Of a DNA stretch of 64,000 nucleotides, positions 7,451 to 17,350 are shown one piece after another (position 1 is the first letter of the stretch; each line of letters starts with the position of its first letter). Below the pieces are notes generated by a model, which was not told the origin of the DNA, did no database searches, and saw only the letters and a program-made list of their open reading frames with translations. Source of the stretch: Pseudomonas sp. ICMP 561 (GTDB taxonomy: Bacteria > Pseudomonadota > Gammaproteobacteria > Pseudomonadales > Pseudomonadaceae). The DNA lies in the NCBI RefSeq assembly GCF_002699985.1, contig NZ_LKBT01000023.1, positions 124,001 through 188,000 on the forward strand, in the 5' to 3' direction. The position numbers and the translations under genes are program-made.

Positions 7451-10306
7451 ATGGTTCAGGTTCGCAAACTGGTTTTAGCAATTGCTGCGGCTTCCGCGCT
7501 GTCATCTGGAATGGCGCATGCGCTGGGGCTTGGGGAATTGTCGGTCAAGTCGACCCTGAACCAGCCGTTGGTAGCCGAAATCGAACTGACGGAAGCGCAG
7601 GGGCTGAACGCCTCGCAAGTGGTGCCAAGTCTGGCAACCACCGCCGATTTCGCTCAGGCCGGTGTCACTCGGCAGGCGTTTCTCAACGACCTTACGTTTA
7701 CCCCGGTGATCAACGCCAGCGGCAAGAGTGTCTTGCGTATTACCTCCAGCAGGCCGGTACGCGAACCCTTTGTGAAATTCCTCGTTCAAGTGTTGTGGCC
7801 AAACGGCCGCTTGCTGCGCGAGTACAGCCTGCTGCTTGATCCGCCTAAATATTCCCCGGAAGCGGCAGCCGCTGCTGCAGCGGCCGCGCCAGCTCCAGCT
7901 GCTGCGACCCAGTTGCCTTCTACGGCACCGGCTGCCGAGCAACCGGCTGCCCCGGCGCCAACGCCAGCCGCAGAGACGCCGGCCGCTCCAGCGCCAGTCG
8001 CGGACAGCAGTGCCAGGCAGGCTTCGTACACCACCAGCAATAACGACACGTTGTGGGAAATTGCCGAGAAAAATCGCAATGGCGGCACCGTGCAACAGAC
8101 GATGCTGGCGATTCAGGCGCTGAACCCGGACGCATTCATTGGCGGCAATATCAACCGACTTAAGAAAGGTCAGGTATTGCGTTTGCCGACGCCTTCGCAG
8201 TCAACGACCTTGCCTCAGCCTCAAGCAATCACCGAAGTGGCTGCGCAGAATCAGGCGTGGCGTCAGGGGCGTAGAACGCCTTCCGGCACGCGTCAGGTTG
8301 ATGCAACCCGTCGCGATCGTGCCGGTGAGGCACCTTCCCGGGTGGAAGCGGGCGATAACCTGAGTCTGGTATCTGCAGGTTCAAATACTGCGGGCAAAGG
8401 CTCTGCAGGCGAAAAAGAATTAAGCAACAAGCTGGCCGTGGCTCAGGAAAATCTGGACACCGCACGTCGTGATAACGCGGAGCTCAAGAGCCGCATGAAC
8501 GACCTGCAAAGCCAGCTGGACAAGATGCAGCGTCTGATTCAGCTGAAAAGCGATCAATTGGCCAAGATGCAGGCTGCCGGAGGCGTAGTTCCGCCTGCGA
8601 CGCCGGGTGCGACGCCTGATGCCGCAGCGGCCGCAAAACCTGCTGACTCGGCCATGCCCGCCACAGTGGTTGGCGCGCCGGGTACGCCTGAGGCTGCTGC
8701 CAAACCGCCAGGTGAGATTGCCCCGGAAGATGCGCTACCGGCTGGTGCCGCTCAGGTCACCGCGCCTGGTGCAGATCAGCCGTTGGCCGTTGAGCCGGTA
8801 GTCGCGCCGGAGTCCGACGCGGATAACGCCTTCAAACAGTTGCTCAATAATCCGATTGTGCTTGGCATCATCGGCGGCGCTGTAGTGCTGTTCCTGCTTC
8901 TGTTGATGCTGTTCCTGGCCCGTCGTCGCAATGCCAAGGCCGAGGCCGAGAAGCACAAGCGCATGGCGCGTGCTCTGGCTGAAGAGTCTGACTTTGTGTC
9001 CGACATGGATATGGACGTGCCGCAAGCCAGTTTCGAAGGGTTGGGCGTTGCTTCGCCTAACGTGGCAATGACGCCACCGCCTGCTGCTGGCGGTCCGAAA
9101 GAGCGTCCGGCTGATCCGCTGGTTCAGGCTGAAATCCATATCGCTTACGGCCGTATGAATCAGGCGGTCGAACTTCTGGAAGAGGCTGTTAAAGAAGATC
9201 CTGCTCGTGATGATATCCGTCTGAAGCTGATGGAAATCTACGCCGAGCAGGGCAACACCAAAGCTTTCGCCGCGCACGAGCGCAAAGTGGTGGCACGGGG
9301 AAAGCATGAAGCTGAGGTCGAGCAGCTAAAGAGTCGTTACCCGACCATGGTTACCGCAGCTGTTGTGGCTGCGGCGGCAACAGCGACGGCAGCAGCAGTG
9401 GCAGCCGAGCTGGATGCGAAATACGTTGAGGAGCTGCTGCTCGATGAAGAAGAGCAGCAGCAGCCTGTCGCTGAGGTACAGCCAGAGCCAGAGCTGGCTT
9501 CAGAGCCGGAACTGGAACCTGAGCCAGTCGTCGCAGCGTCAGTCCCTGAAGCTGAAGTTCCGGCTGCTGAGGTTGATGACTTCGAGCAGGATTTCGATCT
9601 GAGCCTTGACGATCTGGAACAGGCTTCGCCGGAGCACGTGGTCGATCTGACCGCGCCGGCAGAGGTGAGCGATTTCGAGCTGGATGCACCAACACCTGAG
9701 CCTGAGCCGCAGGAGCCGAGCTTTGAGTCGCTCCTGAAGCAGCAGACTGAAGCGCCCGTGGTCAGCACGCCTGACGACCTGGACGATTTCGATCTGGATC
9801 TGGCGGAAGACGAACCCGGGCTGACCACGGAAGATGATTTCTTGCTCAGCCTCGACGAAGAGCCGTTGGACCTGGGTGAGCCTGCTCCTGTAGTGGCAGC
9901 CGAACCTGAACCTGAGCTGGAGCACGATCTGGACTTGCCGGATGACTTCGACCTGTCACTGTCTGACGAAATCGAGTCTGATCCTGCCGCCCAGGCATTC
10001 GCTTCCGAGATTGAGGACGTCAACGCCGAACTGGAGCGTTTGTCGCAGAATCTTGAGCACCCGCCGATGGCAGAGCCTTTCGAGACGCCTAGCTTCACCG
10101 CGGATGACATGGCGTCGATGGATGATGAGCCGGAGTTCGATTTCCTGTCCGGCACCGACGAAGCCGCCACCAAGCTCGATCTGGCACGCGCCTACATCGA
10201 AATGGGTGACAGCGACGGCGCTCGCGATATCCTCGATGAAGTGGTGTCCGAGGGTAATGACGGTCAGAAAACCGAAGCGCGGGATATGCTCTCTCGTCTG
10301 GTCTGA
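7451..10306 (+). CDS. fimV: Motility hub / pilus assembly protein FimV
   Basis: An inner-membrane protein of 951 residues that binds peptidoglycan and organises type IV pili and polar proteins. In order: signal peptide (1-27, ending MAHA), FimV N-terminal domain starting LGLGELSVKS, an Ala/Pro linker, a LysM domain at about 192-247, a coiled coil at about 326-375, one transmembrane helix at about 466-492 followed by RRR, a TPR segment at about 553-597, a long acidic region with repeated DDFDL-type motifs, and the conserved C-terminal FimV domain (907-951). ATG 7451 has GGGA at 7441-7444; the longer frame from 7397 adds residues that spoil the signal peptide. truA follows, as in other pseudomonads. 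Confidence 0.94.
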   Translation: MVQVRKLVLAIAAASALSSGMAHALGLGELSVKSTLNQPLVAEIELTEAQGLNASQVVPSLATTADFAQAGVTRQAFLNDLTFTPVINASGKSVLRITSSRPVREPFVKFLVQVLWPNGRLLREYSLLLDPPKYSPEAAAAAAAAAPAPAAATQLPSTAPAAEQPAAPAPTPAAETPAAPAPVADSSARQASYTTSNNDTLWEIAEKNRNGGTVQQTMLAIQALNPDAFIGGNINRLKKGQVLRLPTPSQSTTLPQPQAITEVAAQNQAWRQGRRTPSGTRQVDATRRDRAGEAPSRVEAGDNLSLVSAGSNTAGKGSAGEKELSNKLAVAQENLDTARRDNAELKSRMNDLQSQLDKMQRLIQLKSDQLAKMQAAGGVVPPATPGATPDAAAAAKPADSAMPATVVGAPGTPEAAAKPPGEIAPEDALPAGAAQVTAPGADQPLAVEPVVAPESDADNAFKQLLNNPIVLGIIGGAVVLFLLLLMLFLARRRNAKAEAEKHKRMARALAEESDFVSDMDMDVPQASFEGLGVASPNVAMTPPPAAGGPKERPADPLVQAEIHIAYGRMNQAVELLEEAVKEDPARDDIRLKLMEIYAEQGNTKAFAAHERKVVARGKHEAEVEQLKSRYPTMVTAAVVAAAATATAAAVAAELDAKYVEELLLDEEEQQQPVAEVQPEPELASEPELEPEPVVAASVPEAEVPAAEVDDFEQDFDLSLDDLEQASPEHVVDLTAPAEVSDFELDAPTPEPEPQEPSFESLLKQQTEAPVVSTPDDLDDFDLDLAEDEPGLTTEDDFLLSLDEEPLDLGEPAPVVAAEPEPELEHDLDLPDDFDLSLSDEIESDPAAQAFASEIEDVNAELERLSQNLEHPPMAEPFETPSFTADDMASMDDEPEFDFLSGTDEAATKLDLARAYIEMGDSDGARDILDEVVSEGNDGQKTEARDMLSRLV

Positions 10307-10325
10307 TTCATTACCGCTGTGCTGC

Positions 10326-10350
10326 AACGGCCGCTTATGCGGCCGTTTGC
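10326..10350 (+). terminator. Intrinsic terminator after fimV
   Basis: Stem AACGGCCGC (10326-10334) with GCGGCCGTT (10339-10347), loop of four bases, then a weak T-rich stretch. It lies 20 bases after the fimV stop. Confidence 0.6.
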
Positions 10351-10384
10351 ATTTATAGCGTCGGGCACATGGCGTCTTTTTTCG

Positions 10385-10400
10385 ACGGCCCTATAATGGC
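10385..10400 (+). promoter_or_regulatory. Possible promoter for truA
   Basis: A perfect -10 (TATAAT, 10392-10397) lies between the fimV terminator and truA. No good -35 is seen at 16-18 bases upstream, so this is a partial match only. Confidence 0.35.
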
Positions 10401-10432
10401 CGCCATTTTGCAATCCGACAGGCTTTTACCTC

Positions 10433-11287
10433 TTGGCGAACATAGATAACCCGGCAGCCGAAATGGCCGCTGAAGGCTTTTCCCGAATTGCGCTCGGGGT
10501 CGAATACAAAGGCTCGCGTTATTCCGGTTGGCAGCGTCAGGCATCCGGCGTGCTGACGGTTCAGGAAACCCTCGAAAACGCACTGTCAAAAGTCGCCGAT
10601 TCACCCGTCTCGTTGATGTGCGCCGGACGAACCGATGCCGGTGTGCATGCGTGCGGGCAGGTCGTGCATTTCGATACGCAGGCCCAGCGCTCGATGAAGG
10701 CCTGGGTGATGGGCGCCAACATCAATTTGCCCCATGACATCAGTGTCAGCTGGGCCAAGGTCATGCCAGCAGATTTTCACGCGCGCTTCAAAGCCATCGC
10801 GCGCCGTTATCGCTACGTCATCTACAACGACCAGATTCGTCCGGCGCACCTGAATCAGGAAATCACCTGGAACCATCGCCCGCTGGATGTCGAGCGGATG
10901 GCGCAGGCAGCGCAGTACCTGGTCGGGACTCATGATTTCAGTGCTTTCCGTGCCGGGCAGTGTCAGGCCAAGTCGCCGGTCAAACAGCTGCATCATCTGC
11001 GGGTGACACAGCACGGCAAGATGATTGTCATCGATGTACGCGCCAATGCGTTTCTGCACCACATGGTGCGCAATATCGCTGGCGTGCTGATGACCATCGG
11101 TGCAGGAGAGCGGCCGGTTGAGTGGGCGAGCGAGGTGCTGGAAAGCAAGGTCCGTCGAACGGGCGGGGTAACCGCGCACCCGTTCGGGCTTTATCTGGTA
11201 CAGGTGGAGTATCGCGACGAGTTTCCGCTGCCTGAGCGTTATATCGGGCCGCACTTTCTTACGGGCTTCTCGGAACTTGACGGCTGA
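10433..11287 (+). CDS. truA: tRNA pseudouridine(38-40) synthase
   Basis: Converts uridines 38-40 in the anticodon arm of many tRNAs to pseudouridine. The catalytic motif CAGRTDAGVHACGQVVHFDT contains the essential Asp (GRTDAGVHA), and the late motif FLHHMVRNIAG, conserved in TruA, is at about residues 205-215. The length of 284 residues assumes TTG 10433; ATG 10463 is the alternative and would give 274 residues starting MAAEGFSRIAL. The ribosome site does not decide between them. It lies in the conserved fimV-truA-trpF-accD order. Confidence 0.95.
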   Translation: MANIDNPAAEMAAEGFSRIALGVEYKGSRYSGWQRQASGVLTVQETLENALSKVADSPVSLMCAGRTDAGVHACGQVVHFDTQAQRSMKAWVMGANINLPHDISVSWAKVMPADFHARFKAIARRYRYVIYNDQIRPAHLNQEITWNHRPLDVERMAQAAQYLVGTHDFSAFRAGQCQAKSPVKQLHHLRVTQHGKMIVIDVRANAFLHHMVRNIAGVLMTIGAGERPVEWASEVLESKVRRTGGVTAHPFGLYLVQVEYRDEFPLPERYIGPHFLTGFSELDG

Positions 11288-11348
11288 CGCCTGTAACAGC
11301 ATTTGTTAACATCCGGGCCTTTCCCGAAAGGCTTGAGGTTTTCTTTAC

Positions 11349-11969
11349 ATGTCAGCCGTTCGCAGCAAGATCTGCGGGATTACCCGCATAGAAGATGCAT
11401 TGGCTGCCGTCGAGGCGGGTGCCGATGCCATCGGCTTCGTGTTTTACGCCAAAAGCCCAAGGGCAGTGAGCGTTCAACAAGCGCGGGCAATCATTGCCGC
11501 CTTGCCGCCGTTTATCAGTACGGTGGGTTTGTTCGTCAATGCCAGCCGTTGTGAGCTCAACGAAACTCTGGATGCTGTGCCGCTGGATATGCTGCAGTTC
11601 CACGGAGATGAGACGCCTGAGGAGTGCGATGGCTATCATCGTCCGTTCATCAAGGCATTGCGGGTGCAGGCCGGTGACGATATCGCTGCCAGTTGCCGTT
11701 TGTACTCCAGGGCCAGCGGTATCCTGCTCGACACATATGTCGCAGGCGTTCCAGGCGGTACGGGTGAAACCTTTGACTGGGCGCTGATCCCGAACAGTCT
11801 TGAAAAGCCGATTATCCTGGCCGGCGGTTTGACCTCTGCCAACGTGGCTCAGGCCATTACCCAGGTTCGGCCTTACGCGGTAGACGTCAGCGGCGGTGTT
11901 GAGAAGAGCAAGGGCATCAAGGATCATGACAAGATTCGTGCGTTCATGAGCGCAGTGCACGGCTGCTGA
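11349..11969 (+). CDS. trpF: Phosphoribosylanthranilate isomerase
   Basis: Third step of tryptophan synthesis, a TIM-barrel isomerase of 206 residues. The N-terminal KICGITR holds the catalytic Cys, VGLFVNA and QFHGDET follow, LLDTY contains the catalytic Asp, and LAGGLTSANV and DVSGGVE bind phosphate near the C-terminus. GAGG precedes ATG 11349. In Pseudomonas trpF lies apart from the other trp genes, beside truA and accD, as here. Confidence 0.96.
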   Translation: MSAVRSKICGITRIEDALAAVEAGADAIGFVFYAKSPRAVSVQQARAIIAALPPFISTVGLFVNASRCELNETLDAVPLDMLQFHGDETPEECDGYHRPFIKALRVQAGDDIAASCRLYSRASGILLDTYVAGVPGGTGETFDWALIPNSLEKPIILAGGLTSANVAQAITQVRPYAVDVSGGVEKSKGIKDHDKIRAFMSAVHGC

Positions 11970-12246
11970 TGGCGGTTCGATGTGACGGGTTTTCGTCGGC
12001 CACCGTCCATAATCCTGTCTGTGCGACAGGCAGGCAGTCCCGGATAAGCGGGCAGATTTTTTACGGGTGAGGTTCGAATGCCTCGCCACGGTTGTTGAAT
12101 CGCGATTGAAGCTGTGCGGCTGGCACGCCACGATATTTGGCAGCCACCGACAAGCTGCTTCAATTCATTTACGAATTAGTTAAAAGGGCATGCGCAGGGT
12201 GCTGAGTCACCCGGCGTTCGAGCCACCGGTACTGGAGATATAAAGC

Positions 12247-13167
12247 ATGAGCAACTGGTTGGTAGACAAACTGATCCCTTCGATCATGCGTTCCGAGGTC
12301 AAGAAGAGCTCGGTTCCTGAAGGCCTCTGGCATAAATGCCCATCCTGCGAAGCGGTGCTTTATCGTCCAGAGCTGGAAAAGACCCTGGACGTTTGCCCCA
12401 AGTGCAACCACCACATGCGCATCGGCGCGCGTGCTCGTCTGGATATCTTCCTCGATGAAGAAGGTCGTTCCGAAATCGGTGCCGATCTGGAGCCGGTTGA
12501 CCGTCTCAAGTTCCGCGACAGCAAAAAGTACAAGGATCGCCTGGTCGGTGCCCAGAAGCAGACCGGTGAAAAAGATGCACTGATTTCCATGAGCGGCTCC
12601 CTGTTGGGCATGCCGGTTGTGGTCTCGGCGTTCGAGTTCTCCTTCATGGGCGGTTCGATGGGCGCGATCGTAGGCGAGCGCTTCGTTCAGGCTGCCAACT
12701 ATGCGCTGGAAAAACGCTGCCCGATGATCTGCTTCGCCGCTTCCGGTGGCGCGCGTATGCAGGAAGCGTTGATCTCGCTGATGCAAATGGCCAAGACTTC
12801 GGCCGTGCTGGCGCGTCTTCGCGAAGAAGGCCTGCCGTTCATCTCCGTACTGACCGACCCGGTTTACGGCGGTGTTTCCGCGAGTCTGGCCATGCTGGGT
12901 GACGTGATCGTCGCTGAGCCAAAGGCTCTGATCGGCTTTGCCGGTCCTCGTGTCATTGAGCAGACCGTTCGTGAAAAACTGCCGGAAGGCTTCCAGCGCA
13001 GTGAGTTCCTGCTGGACCACGGCGCTATCGACATGATCATTCCTCGTCAGGAACTGCGTCAGCGTCTGGGTAACCTCCTGGCGCAAATGATGAACCTGCC
13101 GACACCCAAGTTCGTCGCGCCGGTTATCGAGCCAATCATCGTTCCTCCGGCGCCCGCCAACGTATGA
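12247..13167 (+). CDS. accD: Acetyl-CoA carboxylase carboxyltransferase beta subunit
   Basis: With AccA it moves the carboxyl group from biotin to acetyl-CoA, making malonyl-CoA for fatty acid synthesis. The 306-residue protein has a four-Cys zinc ribbon near the N-terminus (CPSC then CPKC, about residues 30-53) and the crotonase-like carboxyltransferase fold, with FSFMGGSMGAIVGE and ASGGARMQEA. Its stop overlaps the folC start (ATGA). The 277-base gap upstream contains no gene; it presumably holds the accD promoter. Confidence 0.97.
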   Translation: MSNWLVDKLIPSIMRSEVKKSSVPEGLWHKCPSCEAVLYRPELEKTLDVCPKCNHHMRIGARARLDIFLDEEGRSEIGADLEPVDRLKFRDSKKYKDRLVGAQKQTGEKDALISMSGSLLGMPVVVSAFEFSFMGGSMGAIVGERFVQAANYALEKRCPMICFAASGGARMQEALISLMQMAKTSAVLARLREEGLPFISVLTDPVYGGVSASLAMLGDVIVAEPKALIGFAGPRVIEQTVREKLPEGFQRSEFLLDHGAIDMIIPRQELRQRLGNLLAQMMNLPTPKFVAPVIEPIIVPPAPANV

Positions 13168-14471
13168 CGCCAGGATCCCTGGGTGATTGGCTCGCCTATC
13201 TGGAGCAGTTGCATCCCTCTGCCATTGATATGGGGCTGGACAGGTCGCGACAGGTAGCGCAGCAATTGGGTTTGACCCGGCCTGCGCCCAGGGTGATTAC
13301 GGTAACCGGTACCAACGGCAAAGGTTCGACCTGCGCCTTTCTGGCTTCGTTGCTCCGCGCTCAGGGTCTTAAGGTCGGTGTTTACAGTTCTCCGCATTTG
13401 TTGCGCTACAACGAGCGTGTGCAAGTGCAGGGCGTTGAGGCCACTGATTTAGAACTCTGCGATGCGTTCGCCGCTGTCGAGGCTGCGCGTGGCGATGTCA
13501 CGCTGACCTATTTCGAAATGGGGACTCTGGCGGCTTTCTGGCTTTTCGAGCAGGCGGCGCTTGATGTCGCGGTGCTTGAGGTGGGTTTGGGTGGTCGTCT
13601 CGATGCCGTCAACCTGATCGATTCCGATCTGGCGGTAGTGACCAGCATCGGTATCGATCACGCGGACTGGCTGGGCGATACCCGCGAGTCCGTAGCGTTC
13701 GAAAAGGCGGGGATTTTCCGCGAAGGTTGCCCAGTGCTGTGCGGTGATCCTGATCCTCCTGCGCCACTTCTCGACAAGGCCAAACAACTCAATTGCCCGC
13801 TGATGCTGCGCGGCCGTGAGTTCGATCTGACGATCAATGAGCGGAACTGGAGCTGGACGGGGCGAGACGGGCAGGGGCAGCAGGTTGAATTGCTTGATTT
13901 GCCATTGCTTGACCTTCCTATGGAAAACGCAGCCTTGGCGTTGCAGGCTTATCTATTGCTGGATATTGCCTGGCAGCCGGAGCTGATTCTTGCTGCATTG
14001 CTCGATACACGGATCATCGGTCGTCTGGATCGTCGCGCCTTCAACTGGCATGGCAAGCGGCTGAATCTGCTGATGGACGTGGGGCACAACCCCCACGCTG
14101 CGCAGTTTCTGGCGCAACGCATGGCTCAGCGTCCGGTGGCAGGAAAGCGCTTGGCGGTCTTTGGTCTGTTGGCTGACAAGGAGCTGGAAGGTGTCGTTGC
14201 CGAGCTGGCTTCCAGTATCGATGACTGGGCTGTTGCACCGCTTCCGACCTCGCGCAGCCGACCAGCAAATGATTTGCACGTGGCACTTGAGAACCTTGGT
14301 GCGCACGTGACGTCCTATCAGAGTGTTGCGCTGGCACTTGAAGCCCAATGCGCGCACGCTACAGCCGATGACGAGATTTTGCTGTTCGGGTCTTTTTACT
14401 GTGTTGCCGAGGCCCTGGAATGGTTGACCCGGCACGCCATAGAGGAAGCTGCAAATGGCTCTGCTGGATAA
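13164..14471 (+). CDS. folC: Bifunctional folylpolyglutamate/dihydrofolate synthase
   Basis: Adds L-alanine-like glutamate to dihydropteroate and then further glutamates to tetrahydrofolate. A Mur-ligase-type ATP loop TGTNGKGST is at residues 48-56, VYSSPHLLRYNER follows, and EVGLGGRLDAVN and the DVGHNPHAA motif are conserved. The 435 residues fit the family. It starts within the accD stop codon and overlaps the next gene by 17 bases, so accD, folC and the SPOR protein are likely coupled. Confidence 0.96.
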   Translation: MTPGSLGDWLAYLEQLHPSAIDMGLDRSRQVAQQLGLTRPAPRVITVTGTNGKGSTCAFLASLLRAQGLKVGVYSSPHLLRYNERVQVQGVEATDLELCDAFAAVEAARGDVTLTYFEMGTLAAFWLFEQAALDVAVLEVGLGGRLDAVNLIDSDLAVVTSIGIDHADWLGDTRESVAFEKAGIFREGCPVLCGDPDPPAPLLDKAKQLNCPLMLRGREFDLTINERNWSWTGRDGQGQQVELLDLPLLDLPMENAALALQAYLLLDIAWQPELILAALLDTRIIGRLDRRAFNWHGKRLNLLMDVGHNPHAAQFLAQRMAQRPVAGKRLAVFGLLADKELEGVVAELASSIDDWAVAPLPTSRSRPANDLHVALENLGAHVTSYQSVALALEAQCAHATADDEILLFGSFYCVAEALEWLTRHAIEEAANGSAG

Positions 14472-15126
14472 CGTATTCAAACAGCGAATGGTCGGTGCCC
14501 TGGTGCTTATCGCCGTGGCTGTGATCTTCCTGCCTATGCTGTTCACGCGTCAGGATGAGACGCGCCACGTTCAGGTCGATGCGCCCGCTGCTCCGCAAGC
14601 GCCTGCAGCGCCTCAAGTGCAGGTTCAGCCAGTGCCGGTGCCTGAGCCTCAGGTTCCCACTCAGGAGCCTATCCCTGGCGACGATGAAATAGCTGCGCAA
14701 AGCCAGGCACCGTCCATGCCTATCGCTCCGGCTCCGCCTGAAGTGAAGACTGCGACCCCGCCTGCCGCCAAACCGGCCGCCAAGCCAGCTCCGGCGCCAG
14801 CACCGACGCCAGCGCCAGTCCCGGCGGCGCCTGCAGCGCAAGCGACTGCCAAACCAGCCACGCCGTCAGGTGTCGACGCTAACGGTCTGTCGGTAAGCTG
14901 GTCGGTACAATTGGCGAGCATGTCCAACCGTGCCAACGCCGACAACCTGCAGAAGACCCTGCGCACTCAGGGCTATAACGCCTACATCCGTACCGCAGGC
15001 GGCGTGAACCGGGTGTTTGTGGGTCCATTGATCGAGCGTGCAGAAGCTGATCGCTTGCGTGATCAGCTCGACAAGCAGCAGAAGCTCAAGGGCATTGTGG
15101 TGCGCTTTCAGCCTGAGCAGGGTTGA
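14455..15126 (+). CDS. dedD: SPOR-domain protein DedD-like
   Basis: A 223-residue bitopic inner-membrane protein. One transmembrane helix at residues 13-31 (VGALVLIAVAVIFLPMLF) follows a short cytoplasmic N-terminus. A low-complexity Pro/Ala/Gln stretch of about 110 residues comes next, then a SPOR domain (about 145-223, SWSVQLASM to FVGPLIERAEADRL) that binds denuded septal peptidoglycan. DedD helps cell division in E. coli. The order folC-dedD-cvpA-purF is the same as in E. coli, which supports the name. Confidence 0.9.
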   Translation: MALLDNVFKQRMVGALVLIAVAVIFLPMLFTRQDETRHVQVDAPAAPQAPAAPQVQVQPVPVPEPQVPTQEPIPGDDEIAAQSQAPSMPIAPAPPEVKTATPPAAKPAAKPAPAPAPTPAPVPAAPAAQATAKPATPSGVDANGLSVSWSVQLASMSNRANADNLQKTLRTQGYNAYIRTAGGVNRVFVGPLIERAEADRLRDQLDKQQKLKGIVVRFQPEQG

Positions 15127-15223
15127 TGCTTTTCAGATGATTGCACAGCTGCCGGAAATGCTGCTTACCGGCAGGCTGGCGCTCTGCTAAAATGCGCCGC
15201 CTTATCTGTTTGCAGGCTCAAAC

Positions 15224-15811
15224 GTGCCCTTTACCCCGGTCGACTGGGCGATCTTCGCGATCGTCGCTATCTCCGCTCTGATCAGTCTCAAGCGCGGCTT
15301 CGTCAAGGAAGCCCTGTCTCTGGTGACCTGGATCATTGCAGGCGTCGTCGCCTGGATGTTTGGCGCGGGATTATCAGGTTATTTGGTCAACTACATCGAA
15401 ACACCATCGTTTCGGGTTATTGCGGCCTGTACTATTCTATTCGTCGCCACCTTGCTGGTTGGCGCAATGATCAACTTTCTTATTGGGGAACTGATTCGTG
15501 TCACCGGGCTTTCCGGGACCGATCGCTTTCTCGGCATGGTCTTTGGCGCAGCGCGCGGAGGCTTGCTTGTAGTAGTGGCCGTCGGGCTGTTGAGCCTGGG
15601 GCCGGTACAACAGGATCAATGGTGGCAGCAATCGAGGTTGGTGCCGCAATTTCTCATGGTCGCTGACTGGTCGAAAAACCTGATTCTCGGGATGTCCAGC
15701 AAGTGGCTCGCCAGCGGAGTCAGCGTACCTGCTGAACTGCCGTTCAAGGAACACCTCCTGCCGCCTACAATGCCGCAGGAAGTGCTCGGTAAATCCAGTT
15801 CCACTAAGTAG
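15224..15811 (+). CDS. cvpA: CvpA family membrane protein
   Basis: A 195-residue inner-membrane protein with about four hydrophobic helices in residues 1-125 and a polar C-terminal tail. Family motifs seen are PVDWAIFAIVAISALISL at the N-terminus with the KRGFVKEALSL segment after it. CvpA was first found as needed for colicin V production; it also affects envelope stress and bile tolerance. Start GTG 15224 is the only one giving the usual N-terminus. purF follows by 12 bases. Confidence 0.92.
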   Translation: MPFTPVDWAIFAIVAISALISLKRGFVKEALSLVTWIIAGVVAWMFGAGLSGYLVNYIETPSFRVIAACTILFVATLLVGAMINFLIGELIRVTGLSGTDRFLGMVFGAARGGLLVVVAVGLLSLGPVQQDQWWQQSRLVPQFLMVADWSKNLILGMSSKWLASGVSVPAELPFKEHLLPPTMPQEVLGKSSSTK

Positions 15812-15823
15812 GGGTTGTGTCGC

Positions 15824-17332
15824 ATGTGTGGCATCGTCGGTATCGTCGGTAAGTCGAACGTCAATCAGGCGCTGTATGACGCGCTCACCGTCCTCCAGCA
15901 CCGCGGCCAGGACGCTGCCGGTATCGTAACCAGCCACGACGGCCGGTTATTCCTGCGCAAGGACAACGGCCTGGTACGTGATGTGTTCCATCAGCGCCAT
16001 ATGCAGCGTCTGGTCGGGCACATGGGTATTGGTCATGTGCGCTATCCAACGGCAGGCAGCTCGACTTCAGCTGAAGCCCAGCCGTTTTACGTCAACTCGC
16101 CGTATGGCATTACGTTGGCGCACAACGGCAACCTGACCAACGTTGAGCAACTGGCCAAGGAGATTTACGAATCTGACCTGCGCCACGTCAACACCAATTC
16201 TGATTCGGAAGTGCTGCTGAACGTTTTCGCTCATGAACTGGCCGTGCGCGGCAAGTTGCAGCCAACCGAAGAAGACATCTTCGCTGCTGTCACTGACGTG
16301 CATAAACGCTGCCGTGGCGGTTACGCCGTGGTTGCGATGATCACCGGTTACGGTATCGTCGGTTTCCGAGACCCGGACGCTATCCGTCCGATCGTTTTCG
16401 GTCAGCGTCACACCGATGAAGGCGTCGAGTACATGATTGCCTCCGAGAGCGTCTCACTGGACGTGCTCGGCTTCACCCTGATCCGCGACCTGGCGCCGGG
16501 CGAAGCGGTTTACATCACTGAAGATGGCAAGCTGCACACTCGTCAGTGCGCAACCAATCCCAAGTACGCACCGTGCATCTTCGAACACGTCTATCTGGCG
16601 CGTCCGGACTCGATCATCGACGGTATCTCGGTCTACAAGGCGCGTCTGCGCATGGGCGAGAAGCTGGCTGACAAGATCATGCGCGAGCGTCCGGATCACG
16701 ACATCGACGTGGTTATCCCTATTCCGGACACCAGCCGCACGGCGGCACTGGAACTGGCCAACCATCTGGGCGTCAAGTTCCGCGAAGGTTTCGTCAAGAA
16801 CCGCTACATCGGCCGTACGTTCATCATGCCCGGTCAGGCCGCGCGCAAGAAATCCGTACGCCAGAAGCTCAACGCCATCGAGCTGGAGTTCCGCGGCAAG
16901 AATGTCATGCTGGTGGATGACTCCATCGTGCGTGGCACCACTTGCAAGCAGATCATCCAGATGGCCCGTGAAGCCGGTGCCAAGAACGTTTACTTCTGCT
17001 CCGCGGCACCTGCCGTTCGTTACCCGAACGTTTACGGTATCGACATGCCAAGCGCTCATGAGCTGATCGCTCATAACCGTAGCACTCAGGACGTTGCTGA
17101 TCTGATCGGTGCCGACTGGTTGATCTATCAGGACCTGAACGACCTGATCGAAGCGGTGAGTGGCAGCAAGAAGATCAAAATCGACAACTTCGATTGCTCG
17201 GTCTTCGACGGCAAGTACGTGACCGGTGATATCGACGAGCATTACCTGAACAAGATCGAGTCGGCGCGTAATGACGCCTCCAAGGTCAAGACCCAGGCGG
17301 TCAGCGCGATCATCGATCTGTACAACAACTAA
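15824..17332 (+). CDS. purF: Amidophosphoribosyltransferase
   Basis: First committed step of purine synthesis: glutamine plus PRPP gives phosphoribosylamine. The protein begins MCGIVGIVG, so Cys2 becomes the N-terminal nucleophile after Met removal; this decides ATG 15824 over an in-frame TTG at 15815. The glutaminase domain (RGQDAAGIV, GHVRYPT, NGNLTN, SDSE) is followed by the PRTase domain with the PRPP loop VMLVDDSIVRGTT (about residues 363-375). 502 residues. Confidence 0.97.
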   Translation: MCGIVGIVGKSNVNQALYDALTVLQHRGQDAAGIVTSHDGRLFLRKDNGLVRDVFHQRHMQRLVGHMGIGHVRYPTAGSSTSAEAQPFYVNSPYGITLAHNGNLTNVEQLAKEIYESDLRHVNTNSDSEVLLNVFAHELAVRGKLQPTEEDIFAAVTDVHKRCRGGYAVVAMITGYGIVGFRDPDAIRPIVFGQRHTDEGVEYMIASESVSLDVLGFTLIRDLAPGEAVYITEDGKLHTRQCATNPKYAPCIFEHVYLARPDSIIDGISVYKARLRMGEKLADKIMRERPDHDIDVVIPIPDTSRTAALELANHLGVKFREGFVKNRYIGRTFIMPGQAARKKSVRQKLNAIELEFRGKNVMLVDDSIVRGTTCKQIIQMAREAGAKNVYFCSAAPAVRYPNVYGIDMPSAHELIAHNRSTQDVADLIGADWLIYQDLNDLIEAVSGSKKIKIDNFDCSVFDGKYVTGDIDEHYLNKIESARNDASKVKTQAVSAIIDLYNN

Positions 17333-17350
17333 TCATCACGGAGAGGGCGC

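Noticed and set aside
9337..10173. Long minus-strand Ser-rich frame opposite fimV
   Set aside because: It is the antisense of the repetitive acidic part of fimV; composition follows the plus-strand codons.
16454..17242. Minus-strand frame opposite purF
   Set aside because: It is a shadow of a fully conserved gene with high GC third positions.
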